A stretch of DNA of 64,000 bases from Rhodobacter sp. (GTDB lineage: Bacteria > Pseudomonadota > Alphaproteobacteria > Rhodobacterales > Rhodobacteraceae): positions 62,001-126,000 of the forward strand of contig JACKKE010000004.1 of NCBI GenBank assembly GCA_020637595.1, in the 5' to 3' direction. The notes beneath the pieces are model-generated. The model did no database searches and was not told where the DNA came from. It saw nothing but the letters and a program-made list of their open reading frames with translations. The position numbers were made by a program, and so were the translations under genes. Positions 45,244-53,003 of this stretch are shown here, one piece after another. Position 1 is the first letter of the stretch. Every line of letters begins with the position of its first letter.

Positions 45244-46914
45244 TCAGCCCCCATCCCTGAGTGGCGTGTCGTCGCGGCCGGTAATCGTCTGCCGTTCGAT
45301 CATCCGGTGAACCCGGACCGGTTCCTTGCCCTTGTGCAGCGCAAGAAGCCGGTCCGTGACACCGCCGTCCGCCTTCGTCCGGCGCTGGTGGTGACGCACA
45401 TACTCGACCCAGGTCGGAACGTGATAGGTCTCGGTCCAGATATCGGGGTTCTGCAGATCGCGCAGCAACGACCATTGCTGCGCCCCGTCGCGGATGCGGA
45501 TCCGCCGCCGTTCATTCATCAGCGCCAGAAACGCCGGCACGTCAGACTGCGCGATTTCGTAATCGACCATAATCATGATCGGGCCGCTGCGCTGCGTCAG
45601 GTCCAGCCGGATGTCAGGCTCTCGAAACCGGTTGAGGGGCTCGAGGTTCAGCTGCCCGGAATCGGGCAGCGGGGCAAACAACCCGACCAAGGCACCGATC
45701 ACCATGACCGACGCCGCCATCAGCAGCGCCGTGCGCAGATCGAAATGTTCCGACATGGCGCCCCACAGCCAGCTGCCCCCGGCCATGCCGCCAAAGGCCC
45801 CGGTCTGATAGAGCGCCAGCACCCGCCCCACGACCCACCGCGGCGTCGACAGCTGCATCGTCACGTTGAACAGCGACAGCGAGATCACCCAGCAGATCCC
45901 GGCGATGAACATCGCCAGCGCACAGATCGCTGCGCTGCCGCTCAGCGCCAGCACGCAGGTGCTTGCGGCAAAGCCGAGGTGCCCGCCGCGGGTGATCGTC
46001 TCGCTGTTGAAGCGGGCCCGAATCCGGGCATTGCCCAGGGCGCCCACCACCGCGCCAAAGCCGAAGAACCCCAGCAACACGCCATAGACGATGGCATTGC
46101 CGTTCAGATGGTCGCGGACCACCAGCGGCAGCAGAGCCTGGACCACGACCGCCGAGAGGCCGAACAGAAAGCCACGGAAGATGACGCGGATCAGGTTGGG
46201 CGACATCGCGACATAGCGAAGGCCCGCTGAAAAGGCGATGCCCATCGGCTCGCGCGGCAGGCGCCGGGCAGGCAGCGCCGGCCGCCAGTTGAACAGCGCG
46301 GTGATGATCGCGACATAGCTCAGCGCATTCACCGCAAAGGCCGCCGCGGCCCCCGCGATGGCAACGATCACGCCCCCTGCCGCCGGGCCGATGCTGCGCA
46401 TCATGTTGAAGCCCATGCTGTTGACCGACACGGCGGCGGGCAGTTCCTCGCGGGTGACGATATCGCCAACCGAGGCCTGCCAGGACGGGTTGTGAAGGGC
46501 GGTGCCGCAGCCGATGAGGAACGTGAAGCCCAGCAGCACCGGCGCGGTCAGCATCCCCTCATAGGCGAGGGCCGCGAGGGTCAGCGAGACCACCAGCATG
46601 AAGGTCTGTGCCGCGATCATGATCTTGCGGCGGTCGAAGTTGTCGGCAAAGACCCCGGCGGCAAGCGAGAACACCATGATCGGCAGGGTGACCGAGGCCT
46701 GCACCAGCGCCACCATCCGCTCGGACGAGGTAAGCGCCGTCATCATCCAGGCCGCCCCGACGGATTGCACAAGACCGCCAAAGTTCGATGCCAGCGTTGC
46801 GATCCAGAGCATGCGGAATGTCTGGTTCCGAAAGACGGTCAATGTCGGTTCCGTGTTCGGCATCACGCGACCTGTCGGGAAGCTGCACGTCGACGATAGA
46901 CCGACGCGTTTCAT
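45244..46914 (-). CDS. MFS transporter with C-terminal soluble domain (MFS_3 type)
   Basis: 556 residues. Twelve membrane helices over about 30-420 with GVFADNFDRRK between helices 2 and 3, as in EntS-type exporters. About 130 soluble residues follow (IRLDLTQRSGPIMIMVDYEI onward), a ferredoxin-like ABM-type fold by appearance, ending in a charged tail. Such fusions occur in the MFS_3 family. Start ATG 46914 has GAG only 6 bases upstream; ATG 46863 (MPNTEPTLTVF) is the alternative. The substrate is unknown; it is convergent with znuA. Confidence 0.85.
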   Translation of the reverse strand: MKRVGLSSTCSFPTGRVMPNTEPTLTVFRNQTFRMLWIATLASNFGGLVQSVGAAWMMTALTSSERMVALVQASVTLPIMVFSLAAGVFADNFDRRKIMIAAQTFMLVVSLTLAALAYEGMLTAPVLLGFTFLIGCGTALHNPSWQASVGDIVTREELPAAVSVNSMGFNMMRSIGPAAGGVIVAIAGAAAAFAVNALSYVAIITALFNWRPALPARRLPREPMGIAFSAGLRYVAMSPNLIRVIFRGFLFGLSAVVVQALLPLVVRDHLNGNAIVYGVLLGFFGFGAVVGALGNARIRARFNSETITRGGHLGFAASTCVLALSGSAAICALAMFIAGICWVISLSLFNVTMQLSTPRWVVGRVLALYQTGAFGGMAGGSWLWGAMSEHFDLRTALLMAASVMVIGALVGLFAPLPDSGQLNLEPLNRFREPDIRLDLTQRSGPIMIMVDYEIAQSDVPAFLALMNERRRIRIRDGAQQWSLLRDLQNPDIWTETYHVPTWVEYVRHHQRRTKADGGVTDRLLALHKGKEPVRVHRMIERQTITGRDDTPLRDGG

Positions 46915-46945
46915 GGTCTCAATAGGGGATTACATAGGGTCAGGG

Positions 46946-46967
46946 GCGGCCCTGCGTCCAGGGCCGC
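46946..46967 (-). terminator. Hairpin after the patB-like gene
   Basis: Eight-base stem GCGGCCCT (46946-46953) / AGGGCCGC (46960-46967), six-base loop, on the downstream side of the leftward operon ending at 47001. No clear T tail. Confidence 0.5.
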
Positions 46968-47000
46968 GTCCAGCAGACACTCCGGCCGGCGCGGGCCGCG

Positions 47001-48212
47001 CTAGCGGATATTCCGGCGCACCGCGGCCACCATCCGGTCCAGGATCTCGTCGAGGATCGGCCGCGACGTGGCGAAGTTCAGGCGCACCATCTTGTCCGCG
47101 CCCGGCCGGAAGTTCTCGCCCGGCGAGAAGGCGACACGCGCCTCGTCGTGGAAAAAGTCGAATGCCGTGCCCTCGATCCCCAGATCGGAGCAGTCCAGCC
47201 AGCACAGATAGGTCGCCTCGGGCACGCGAAAGCGCACCGCTGGCAACTCGGCCCTGAGCCGCGCCACCGCATGGTCGCGCATCGCCTGCAGATGCCCGAT
47301 CAACCCGGTCAGCCAGGCATCGCCGTGATCCCAGGCGGCAACCGTCGCGTCGATGCCGATGGCGTTGACCGATCCCAGCACGCGCGCCGGAAAGCGGCGC
47401 TCGAACGCGGCCTTGAGGTCCGGCGTGCCGAAGCTGACGATGGCGGTCCGCAGCCCCGGGATATTGAAGCTCTTGGTCGCGGAATTCAGTGTGACGCAGC
47501 GCGCCATCGCCCGCGGCCCCAGCGCGCCGAACGGCAGGTGCTGCGCGCCGTCAAAGATCAGGTCAGAATGGATCTCGTCCGAGATCACCGTCAGGTCATG
47601 GCGTTCCGCAAAGTCCAGCAGCGCCGCCAGCTCGTCGCGGGTAAAGACCCGGCCGGTGGGGTTCTGCGGGTTGCACAGGATCAGGATCCGCACCTCAGGC
47701 GTCATCTGCGCTTCGAGCGCAGCGAGGTCAAACGTGTAGCCGGTCTCGGTCGCTGCCATCGGCAGCGGCACGAAATACCGCCCGCAATCGGTGACGGCAG
47801 CGCGGAACGGCGGATAGTTCGGCTCTTGCACGATGACGCCTTGGCCCGGCTCGGAAAAGGCCATGACCGAGGCATAGGTCGCCTGCACGAGGTCCGCGAC
47901 AGCCAGCGTCAGATCGGGATCGACGCTCCAGCCATAGAGGCGCGCCATCCGGCGCGCATAGGCGTCGGCGACGGCGCGGTCGGCCTTTTGCCCGTCCCGC
48001 ATCGGATAGCCATAGTCCTCGGCATCGACCGATTGGCGGATGGCCGCCTGGATCTCGGGCGCGATGCCGAAATCCATATCCGCGACAAAGGCCGGGATCA
48101 CGTCGGGGGCATATTGTTTCCACTTGGCATTCCGGCGGGCCAGAAGTTGTTCCTTCGTCAGGCCGAAACGCGCGTCGAAATCCCCGGCGCCGGGTGTGGT
48201 TGCGATGTTCAC
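47001..48212 (-). CDS. PLP-dependent C-S beta-lyase / aminotransferase, MalY/PatB type
   Basis: 403 residues of the fold I PLP family. PAFVADMDFGIAPEI, YGYPMRDGQKA, NYPPFRAAV, LCNPQNPTGR and ISDEIHSDLIF are the MalY/PatB hallmarks, and the PLP Lys lies in NSATKSFNIPGLR. Such enzymes release thiol, ammonia and pyruvate from cystathionine or cysteine S-conjugates. The start is GTG 48212 with GGAGG six bases upstream and no usable ATG. It is last in the operon with the DsbA-like protein and ABC importer, 27 bases after the ATPase gene, so a sulfur-containing or amino-acid substrate is plausible. Confidence 0.9.
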   Translation of the reverse strand: MNIATTPGAGDFDARFGLTKEQLLARRNAKWKQYAPDVIPAFVADMDFGIAPEIQAAIRQSVDAEDYGYPMRDGQKADRAVADAYARRMARLYGWSVDPDLTLAVADLVQATYASVMAFSEPGQGVIVQEPNYPPFRAAVTDCGRYFVPLPMAATETGYTFDLAALEAQMTPEVRILILCNPQNPTGRVFTRDELAALLDFAERHDLTVISDEIHSDLIFDGAQHLPFGALGPRAMARCVTLNSATKSFNIPGLRTAIVSFGTPDLKAAFERRFPARVLGSVNAIGIDATVAAWDHGDAWLTGLIGHLQAMRDHAVARLRAELPAVRFRVPEATYLCWLDCSDLGIEGTAFDFFHDEARVAFSPGENFRPGADKMVRLNFATSRPILDEILDRMVAAVRRNIR

Positions 48213-48238
48213 GGGTGTCCTCCCACAATCATTCGGGT

Positions 48239-49168
48239 TCAGGCAAGATGACAGGCGACCTGCGCCCCGTCGGCCAGCGCGCGCAAGGCCGGTGCCTCGA
48301 CGCCGCAGCGTTCCACCGCCAACGGGCAGCGCGATCGGAAACGACAGCCTTGCTCGGCCGCCTTGCCGATCTCGCCGGCGATCCGCTGGGTGATCTTCTT
48401 GTCGGGGTCGGTCGACGGGACCGAGGCCAGCAGCGCGCGGGTATAGGGATGGCGCGGGGTCTGCCACAGGGTCTTTTGATCGGCCACTTCGACGATCTTG
48501 CCCAGATACATCACCAGCACCCGGTCCGAGAAATAGCGCACGACCGACAGGTCATGGCTGATGAACAGAAAGGCCAGCCCGAACTCGCGCTTCAGATCCA
48601 CCAGCAAGTTCAGGATCTGCGCCTGGATCGACAGGTCCAGCGCCGAAACCGGCTCGTCGCAGACCACAAGGTCGGGTTTCAGGATCAGCGCGCGGGCGAT
48701 ACCGATCCGCTGCCGCTGCCCACCCGAGAACTCATGCGGATAGCGTTGCAGGGCCGCCGGCGTGAAGCCGATCGTCTCGGCAATCTCGCTGATCACGCGC
48801 TTGCGCTCGGCCGGGTCGGCCATACCGTGCACCTTCAGCGGCGTCTCCAGCATCGACCAGACGCTGAGCCGCGGGTTGAGCGAGGCGAACGGATCCTGAA
48901 AGACCATCTGCACCGATTTGCGCATCGGCCTCAGCTGCGGTTCGGGCAGCTTTGCGATGTCCTGGCCCTTCAGCTTGATCTCGCCCGCCGCGGGATCGAC
49001 CAGCCGCATGATCGTCTTGCCCAGGGTGGACTTGCCGCAGCCGGATTCGCCCACCAGCCCCACCGTCTCGTGCTCGCCCACCTCAAAGGACACGTCATCC
49101 ACGGCATAGAACACCTTGCCCTTGGACCGGTAGGCAGTGCGCAGGTTGTTGACCTCAAGCAGGGACAT
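48239..49168 (-). CDS. Dipeptide/oligopeptide ABC transporter ATPase, DppF type
   Basis: 309 residues. Walker A GESGCGKST, signature SGGQRQRIGIARAL, Walker B LVVCDEPVSALD and the switch His in FISHD. The C-terminal oligopeptide-ATPase cysteine block (GCRFRSRCPLAVERC) that binds an iron-sulfur cluster in DppD/F-type proteins is present. ATG 49168 follows AAGGAG. It overlaps the preceding ATPase gene. Confidence 0.95.
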   Translation of the reverse strand: MSLLEVNNLRTAYRSKGKVFYAVDDVSFEVGEHETVGLVGESGCGKSTLGKTIMRLVDPAAGEIKLKGQDIAKLPEPQLRPMRKSVQMVFQDPFASLNPRLSVWSMLETPLKVHGMADPAERKRVISEIAETIGFTPAALQRYPHEFSGGQRQRIGIARALILKPDLVVCDEPVSALDLSIQAQILNLLVDLKREFGLAFLFISHDLSVVRYFSDRVLVMYLGKIVEVADQKTLWQTPRHPYTRALLASVPSTDPDKKITQRIAGEIGKAAEQGCRFRSRCPLAVERCGVEAPALRALADGAQVACHLA

Positions 49169-50159
49169 GGGCGGCTCCTTCCTGCAGAGCCTGAATCGCT
49201 TCGCGCCGATAGCAGGCCGCAAGCCATCCCTTGCGCACCTCCTCCAGCGGCGGCGGGGCGCCGCGACATTCGGCCGCCGCAAACGGGCAGCGCGGGGCAA
49301 AGGCGCAGCCCTTCTCGCCCGCCGACGAGGCCACGGTGCCCTTGATCTCGGTCAGGCGTGTGTCGGTATAGTGCCAGTCGTCCTCGACCGAGGAATTCAG
49401 CAAGCCCTGCGAATACGGGTGCCGCGGCCCGGTGAAGAAGGGGCGGATCGGCGCCATTTCGGCAATCCGGCCGGCATACATCACCGCCACCCGGTCGGCC
49501 CACTGCGCCACCGCCCCCAGATCGTGGGTGATCAGCAGCATGGCCATGTTCAGCTTGGAACAGAGATCTTCGAGCAGGTCCATCACCTGCGCCTGGATCG
49601 TCACGTCCAGCGCGGTGGTCGGCTCGTCAGCGATCAGCAGGCGCGGGTTGCAGGCGATGGCCATCGCGATCATCACCCGCTGCCGCATCCCGCCCGAGAA
49701 ATTGTGCGGATACATCCTGGCCCGTTCGCGCGGATTGGCGATGCCGACGAGGTCCAGCAGTTCGATCACCCGCTCGTTCACCGCCTTGCGCGACATCGTC
49801 TCGTGCGCGCGGATGTTCTCGGCAATCTGCAGACCGATGGGCAGCACCGGGTTCAACGAGGTCATCGGCTCCTGCAGGATCAGCGCGATACCCTTGCCGC
49901 GGATCCGGCGCAGCTGCCAGGCCGGCAGCGTCGCCAGATCGAGCCCGTCATAGATCACCTGCCCGCCGTTGATCGCGGCGCCATTCGGCAGCAGGCGCAG
50001 GATGGAGAACGCGGTCAGCGACTTGCCGCAGCCCGATTCACCCACCAGCGCGACCTTCTCGCCTTCATGGATCTCCAGGTTGATGCCCTTGACGATCTCG
50101 GCCCCGGGGAAGCCCACGCGCAGGTTCAACAACTCCAGAACTGGGACTTTCTTGGCCAT
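49155..50159 (-). CDS. Dipeptide/oligopeptide ABC transporter ATPase, DppD type
   Basis: 334 residues. Walker A GESGCGKSL, signature SGGMRQRVMIAMAI, Walker B LLIADEPTTALD, switch LITHD and the C-terminal cysteine block (GCAFAPRCPFAAAEC) are present. ATG 50159 shares one base with the stop of the upstream permease gene (TGATG). It forms a heterodimer with the DppF-type ATPase to power the importer. Confidence 0.95.
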   Translation of the reverse strand: MAKKVPVLELLNLRVGFPGAEIVKGINLEIHEGEKVALVGESGCGKSLTAFSILRLLPNGAAINGGQVIYDGLDLATLPAWQLRRIRGKGIALILQEPMTSLNPVLPIGLQIAENIRAHETMSRKAVNERVIELLDLVGIANPRERARMYPHNFSGGMRQRVMIAMAIACNPRLLIADEPTTALDVTIQAQVMDLLEDLCSKLNMAMLLITHDLGAVAQWADRVAVMYAGRIAEMAPIRPFFTGPRHPYSQGLLNSSVEDDWHYTDTRLTEIKGTVASSAGEKGCAFAPRCPFAAAECRGAPPPLEEVRKGWLAACYRREAIQALQEGAAHVPA

Positions 50160-51022
50160 CAGCGCACCTTCGAGCGGGGGTTGAGGATGTCGGTCAGCCG
50201 GTCGCCGATGATGTTGAGCGACAGCACCGTGAGGACGGTGGCCAGGCCCGGAAGCGCCGACAGATACCATTCCGAACGGATCTGCGTCCGGCCGTTGCCG
50301 ATCAGGCTGCCCCAGCTGACGACATTGGGGTCGCCCAGATTGAGGAAGCTGACCGCGCTTTCCAGCAGGATGCCGTTGGCCACCAGCACCGAGGCCCCGA
50401 CCACCAGCGTCGGCAGCGCGTTGGGCAGGATCTCGCGCAGGATGATGCGCGAGGTCGGATAGCCCAGTGACTTGGCGGCCATCACAAAATCCGCCTCGCG
50501 CAGGGCCTTGAACTCGGCCCGGGCCAGCCGCGCGATCATCGGCCAGGCGGCCAGCCCGATCGCGACGGCGATCAGCGGGATCGACGGATCGCCGATTGCC
50601 AGCAGCACGATGATCAGCAGCATCGTCGGCATGGTCTGGAAGATCTCGGTCAGGCGCATCAGCAGGGTGTCGATCCAGCCACCGAAATAGCCGCCGGTGG
50701 CGCCCACGGCGGTGCCGATGATCAACCCGAAGATCGCCGCCGAAAAGCCCACCGCCAGTGTCGAGCGGCTGCCGTGAACGATCCCCGAATAGAGGTCGCG
50801 CCCCAGCTGGTCGGTGCCCAGTGGCGAAAAGCTGTCCTGAAAGGGCCACAGGAAGGGCATGTTGACCATGTCCTGAGGATCGGTGGGGGCAATCACATCG
50901 GCAAAGATCGCCATGAAGATGACGGCGGTGAAGACAAGCACGGCCAGCACGAACAGCGGGTCTTTCAGCGATTTCGGAAGACGCAGGCGGCGGTGCGGCT
51001 TGACCAGGGTGGCATCGGTCAT
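50159..51022 (-). CDS. Dipeptide/oligopeptide ABC transporter permease, DppC type
   Basis: 287 residues with six membrane helices; N-terminal helix LFVLAVLVFTAVIFMAIFADVIAPTDP is typical of DppC. The cytoplasmic EAA-like loop is READFVMAAKSLGYPTSRII. ATG 51022 follows GAGGATCC. It lies 10 bases after the DppB-type gene. Confidence 0.94.
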   Translation of the reverse strand: MTDATLVKPHRRLRLPKSLKDPLFVLAVLVFTAVIFMAIFADVIAPTDPQDMVNMPFLWPFQDSFSPLGTDQLGRDLYSGIVHGSRSTLAVGFSAAIFGLIIGTAVGATGGYFGGWIDTLLMRLTEIFQTMPTMLLIIVLLAIGDPSIPLIAVAIGLAAWPMIARLARAEFKALREADFVMAAKSLGYPTSRIILREILPNALPTLVVGASVLVANGILLESAVSFLNLGDPNVVSWGSLIGNGRTQIRSEWYLSALPGLATVLTVLSLNIIGDRLTDILNPRSKVR

Positions 51023-51032
51023 GGTCGGATCC

Positions 51033-52007
51033 TCAGGCACGGATTCGGGGGTCGAGAAGCGTGATCAGCCAGTCGATCACCACATTGGTCACGATCACCG
51101 CGACCGACGACAGCAGCAGGATGCCCAGCAGCACCTGGTTGTCCCGGGCGGCGAGCGCGCTCATCGTCAGGCGACCCAGGCCGGGCCAGTTGAACACCGT
51201 TTCGACGACGACCGCGCCGCCCAGCAGGTTGCCCAGGTGCAGACCGGCCACCGTGGTCACCGGGATCAGCGCGTTGCGCAGGCCGTGGCGGAACTGGATC
51301 ACCACCGGGTGGATGCCCTTGGCCGCGGCGGTTCGAATGTAATCCTGGCGCAGCACTTCCAGCATCGCCGCGCGGGTGAGGCGGGCATAGATCGCCATGA
51401 AGAAGGCCGCCAGCGCCACCGAGGGCAACACCAGATGATGCAGCCGGTCCAGGAACCAGGCCCACCCTTCGAGCGAGGCGCCGATCGATTCGGCCCCGCC
51501 AGACGGGAACCATCGCAGCTTGGCGGAAAAGACGACGATGATCATCAGGCCGACCCAGAAGTTGGGCGCCGAGTAGAACAGCAGCGACCCCGAGGTCAGC
51601 AGCCGGTCCGGCCATTTGCCGGCAAAGACCGCCATCCCCCAGCCGACCAGGATCCCGGTCATCAGCGCCAGAACAAAGGCCGACAGCATCAGGATCAACG
51701 TCGCCGGCAGGCGTTCCATGATCACGTCCAGCACCGGGGCCGAATAGTTGATGGATTGCCCGAAATTCAGCGAGAAGACGCCGGTGATATAGTTCCAGAA
51801 CTGCACCACGATATTGTCGTTCAGCCCGTAGGCCTCGCGCATCGCGTGCATCGTTTCCTGGCTGGCCGAGCCCGACATGCCGGCGATGGCGTCGACCGCA
51901 TCCCCCGGCATCAGGTGCAGCAGGATGAACGAGATCAGAACGATCCCCAGCATGGTGGGAATGGCCTGCAGCAGGGTGCGCAGGATGACCTTGCCGATAG
52001 CCCTCAT
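51033..52007 (-). CDS. Dipeptide/oligopeptide ABC transporter permease, DppB type
   Basis: 324 residues with six membrane helices. The first helix with LLHLMPGDAVD, the long periplasmic loop and the EAA-like RQDYIRTAAAKGIHPVVIQFRH fit DppB. It overlaps the DsbA-like gene by ATGA (52004-52007). The binding protein of this system is encoded in the divergent operon at 58475. Confidence 0.95.
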   Translation of the reverse strand: MRAIGKVILRTLLQAIPTMLGIVLISFILLHLMPGDAVDAIAGMSGSASQETMHAMREAYGLNDNIVVQFWNYITGVFSLNFGQSINYSAPVLDVIMERLPATLILMLSAFVLALMTGILVGWGMAVFAGKWPDRLLTSGSLLFYSAPNFWVGLMIIVVFSAKLRWFPSGGAESIGASLEGWAWFLDRLHHLVLPSVALAAFFMAIYARLTRAAMLEVLRQDYIRTAAAKGIHPVVIQFRHGLRNALIPVTTVAGLHLGNLLGGAVVVETVFNWPGLGRLTMSALAARDNQVLLGILLLSSVAVIVTNVVIDWLITLLDPRIRA

Positions 52008-52654
52008 GCCGCCACCTCGCGGGCCAGAGCCTCGGCCAGAAAGTCCAGCCGGTCCTGCCCCCAGAACATCTCGCCCCGATAGATATAGGTGGGTGAACCG
52101 AAGACGCCGGCCTCGCGGGCGGTGGCGAACATCGCCTCCTTCTGGTCGGCCACCGCGGGGCTGTCCTCCATCCCGGCCAGCGCGGCCCCGTCATAGCCGG
52201 CGGCGGTAGCGACCTCGGCGCGGACGGCGCGGGTGCCCACATCGAGGCAGGATTCCCAATAGGCCTTTTGCAGCGCGATCGAGATCGGCAGCGCATCATG
52301 GCCCTGCAGCTGCGCTGCCCAGACCATCGGCAGCGCCTCGGCCAGGTTGGCCAGCCCGGAGGGACGGCCGTCGATCACCATCGGCACCCCGAGGCGCGCG
52401 GCCCAGCGCCTGAGGTCGGTAAAGACATAGGCCTGTCGCACCGCCGGCTTTTCCATCAACGGAACCCAACCGTTGTCCTTGAAGGTCGAAATCGGCACCG
52501 ACTCGATTGTCGCCCCGGTCGCCGCCGCCAGATCCTGCAGCCGCTGCGCACCGAGATAGGCCCAGGGCGAGGCCAGGGAATAGACGTGTTGCACGGACCT
52601 GCGCGGGTCTTCCAACCGGGAAACATCGGGTTGCTGGGCTGGTTGCACCGTCAT
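52004..52654 (-). CDS. DsbA-family protein, 2-hydroxychromene-2-carboxylate isomerase / GST-kappa type
   Basis: 216 residues. The thioredoxin-fold start VYSLASPWAYLGAQRL has Ser where DsbA has the active-site Cys pair, as in HCCA isomerases and kappa-class GSTs. The central helical insert and the terminal FGSPTYIYRGEMFWGQDRLDFL complete the family pattern. Members use glutathione as a cofactor. It heads the leftward operon. ATG 52654 follows AGAGGGAG; a longer upstream frame crossing the intergenic region is rejected. Confidence 0.88.
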   Translation of the reverse strand: MTVQPAQQPDVSRLEDPRRSVQHVYSLASPWAYLGAQRLQDLAAATGATIESVPISTFKDNGWVPLMEKPAVRQAYVFTDLRRWAARLGVPMVIDGRPSGLANLAEALPMVWAAQLQGHDALPISIALQKAYWESCLDVGTRAVRAEVATAAGYDGAALAGMEDSPAVADQKEAMFATAREAGVFGSPTYIYRGEMFWGQDRLDFLAEALAREVAA

Positions 52655-52842
52655 GGGCTCCCTCTCTGGTCCGCGCGCACAACCGCCTGCCAGCCGTGCC
52701 GCGAAGGCAGCGACGGTCGCGGGTTGCGGCCTCGGTCTATGTGGTTTATTGGAACGGACGCGACATGGCACCGTCATGCTGCAGGTGCAGCGTCCTTCGA
52801 GGCTAACACCGCCTTTCCCGACCTGCCAAGCGAACATCGCCC

Positions 52843-52881
52843 CCGAATTGTTGCATTGGTGCAAGAGTTTCGTGCGGCATT
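52843..52881. promoter_or_regulatory. 39-bp regulatory motif, site 1 (candidate LysR box)
   Basis: Starts CCGAATTGTTGCA and contains the inverted repeat TTGCA (52851-52855) / TGCAA (52860-52864). 30 of 39 positions match a motif at 62476-62514 in the LysR/MFS divergon. It lies in the 349-base gap 52655-53003 between the isomerase-ABC operon and hyuA. Apart from the ribosome sites near each end, this is the only notable element in the gap. Confidence 0.65.
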
Positions 52882-53003
52882 GATGCTTCGCGCGCATCAA
52901 TTCACATGCCAAGCTGCAGTGCAGAAACCGCCGCGTGGTGGTCCGAACTTCGGATCGAAAGCACCGCGGCCTGTCCTTCTCACCGCAATAAAGGAACGCC
53001 CTC

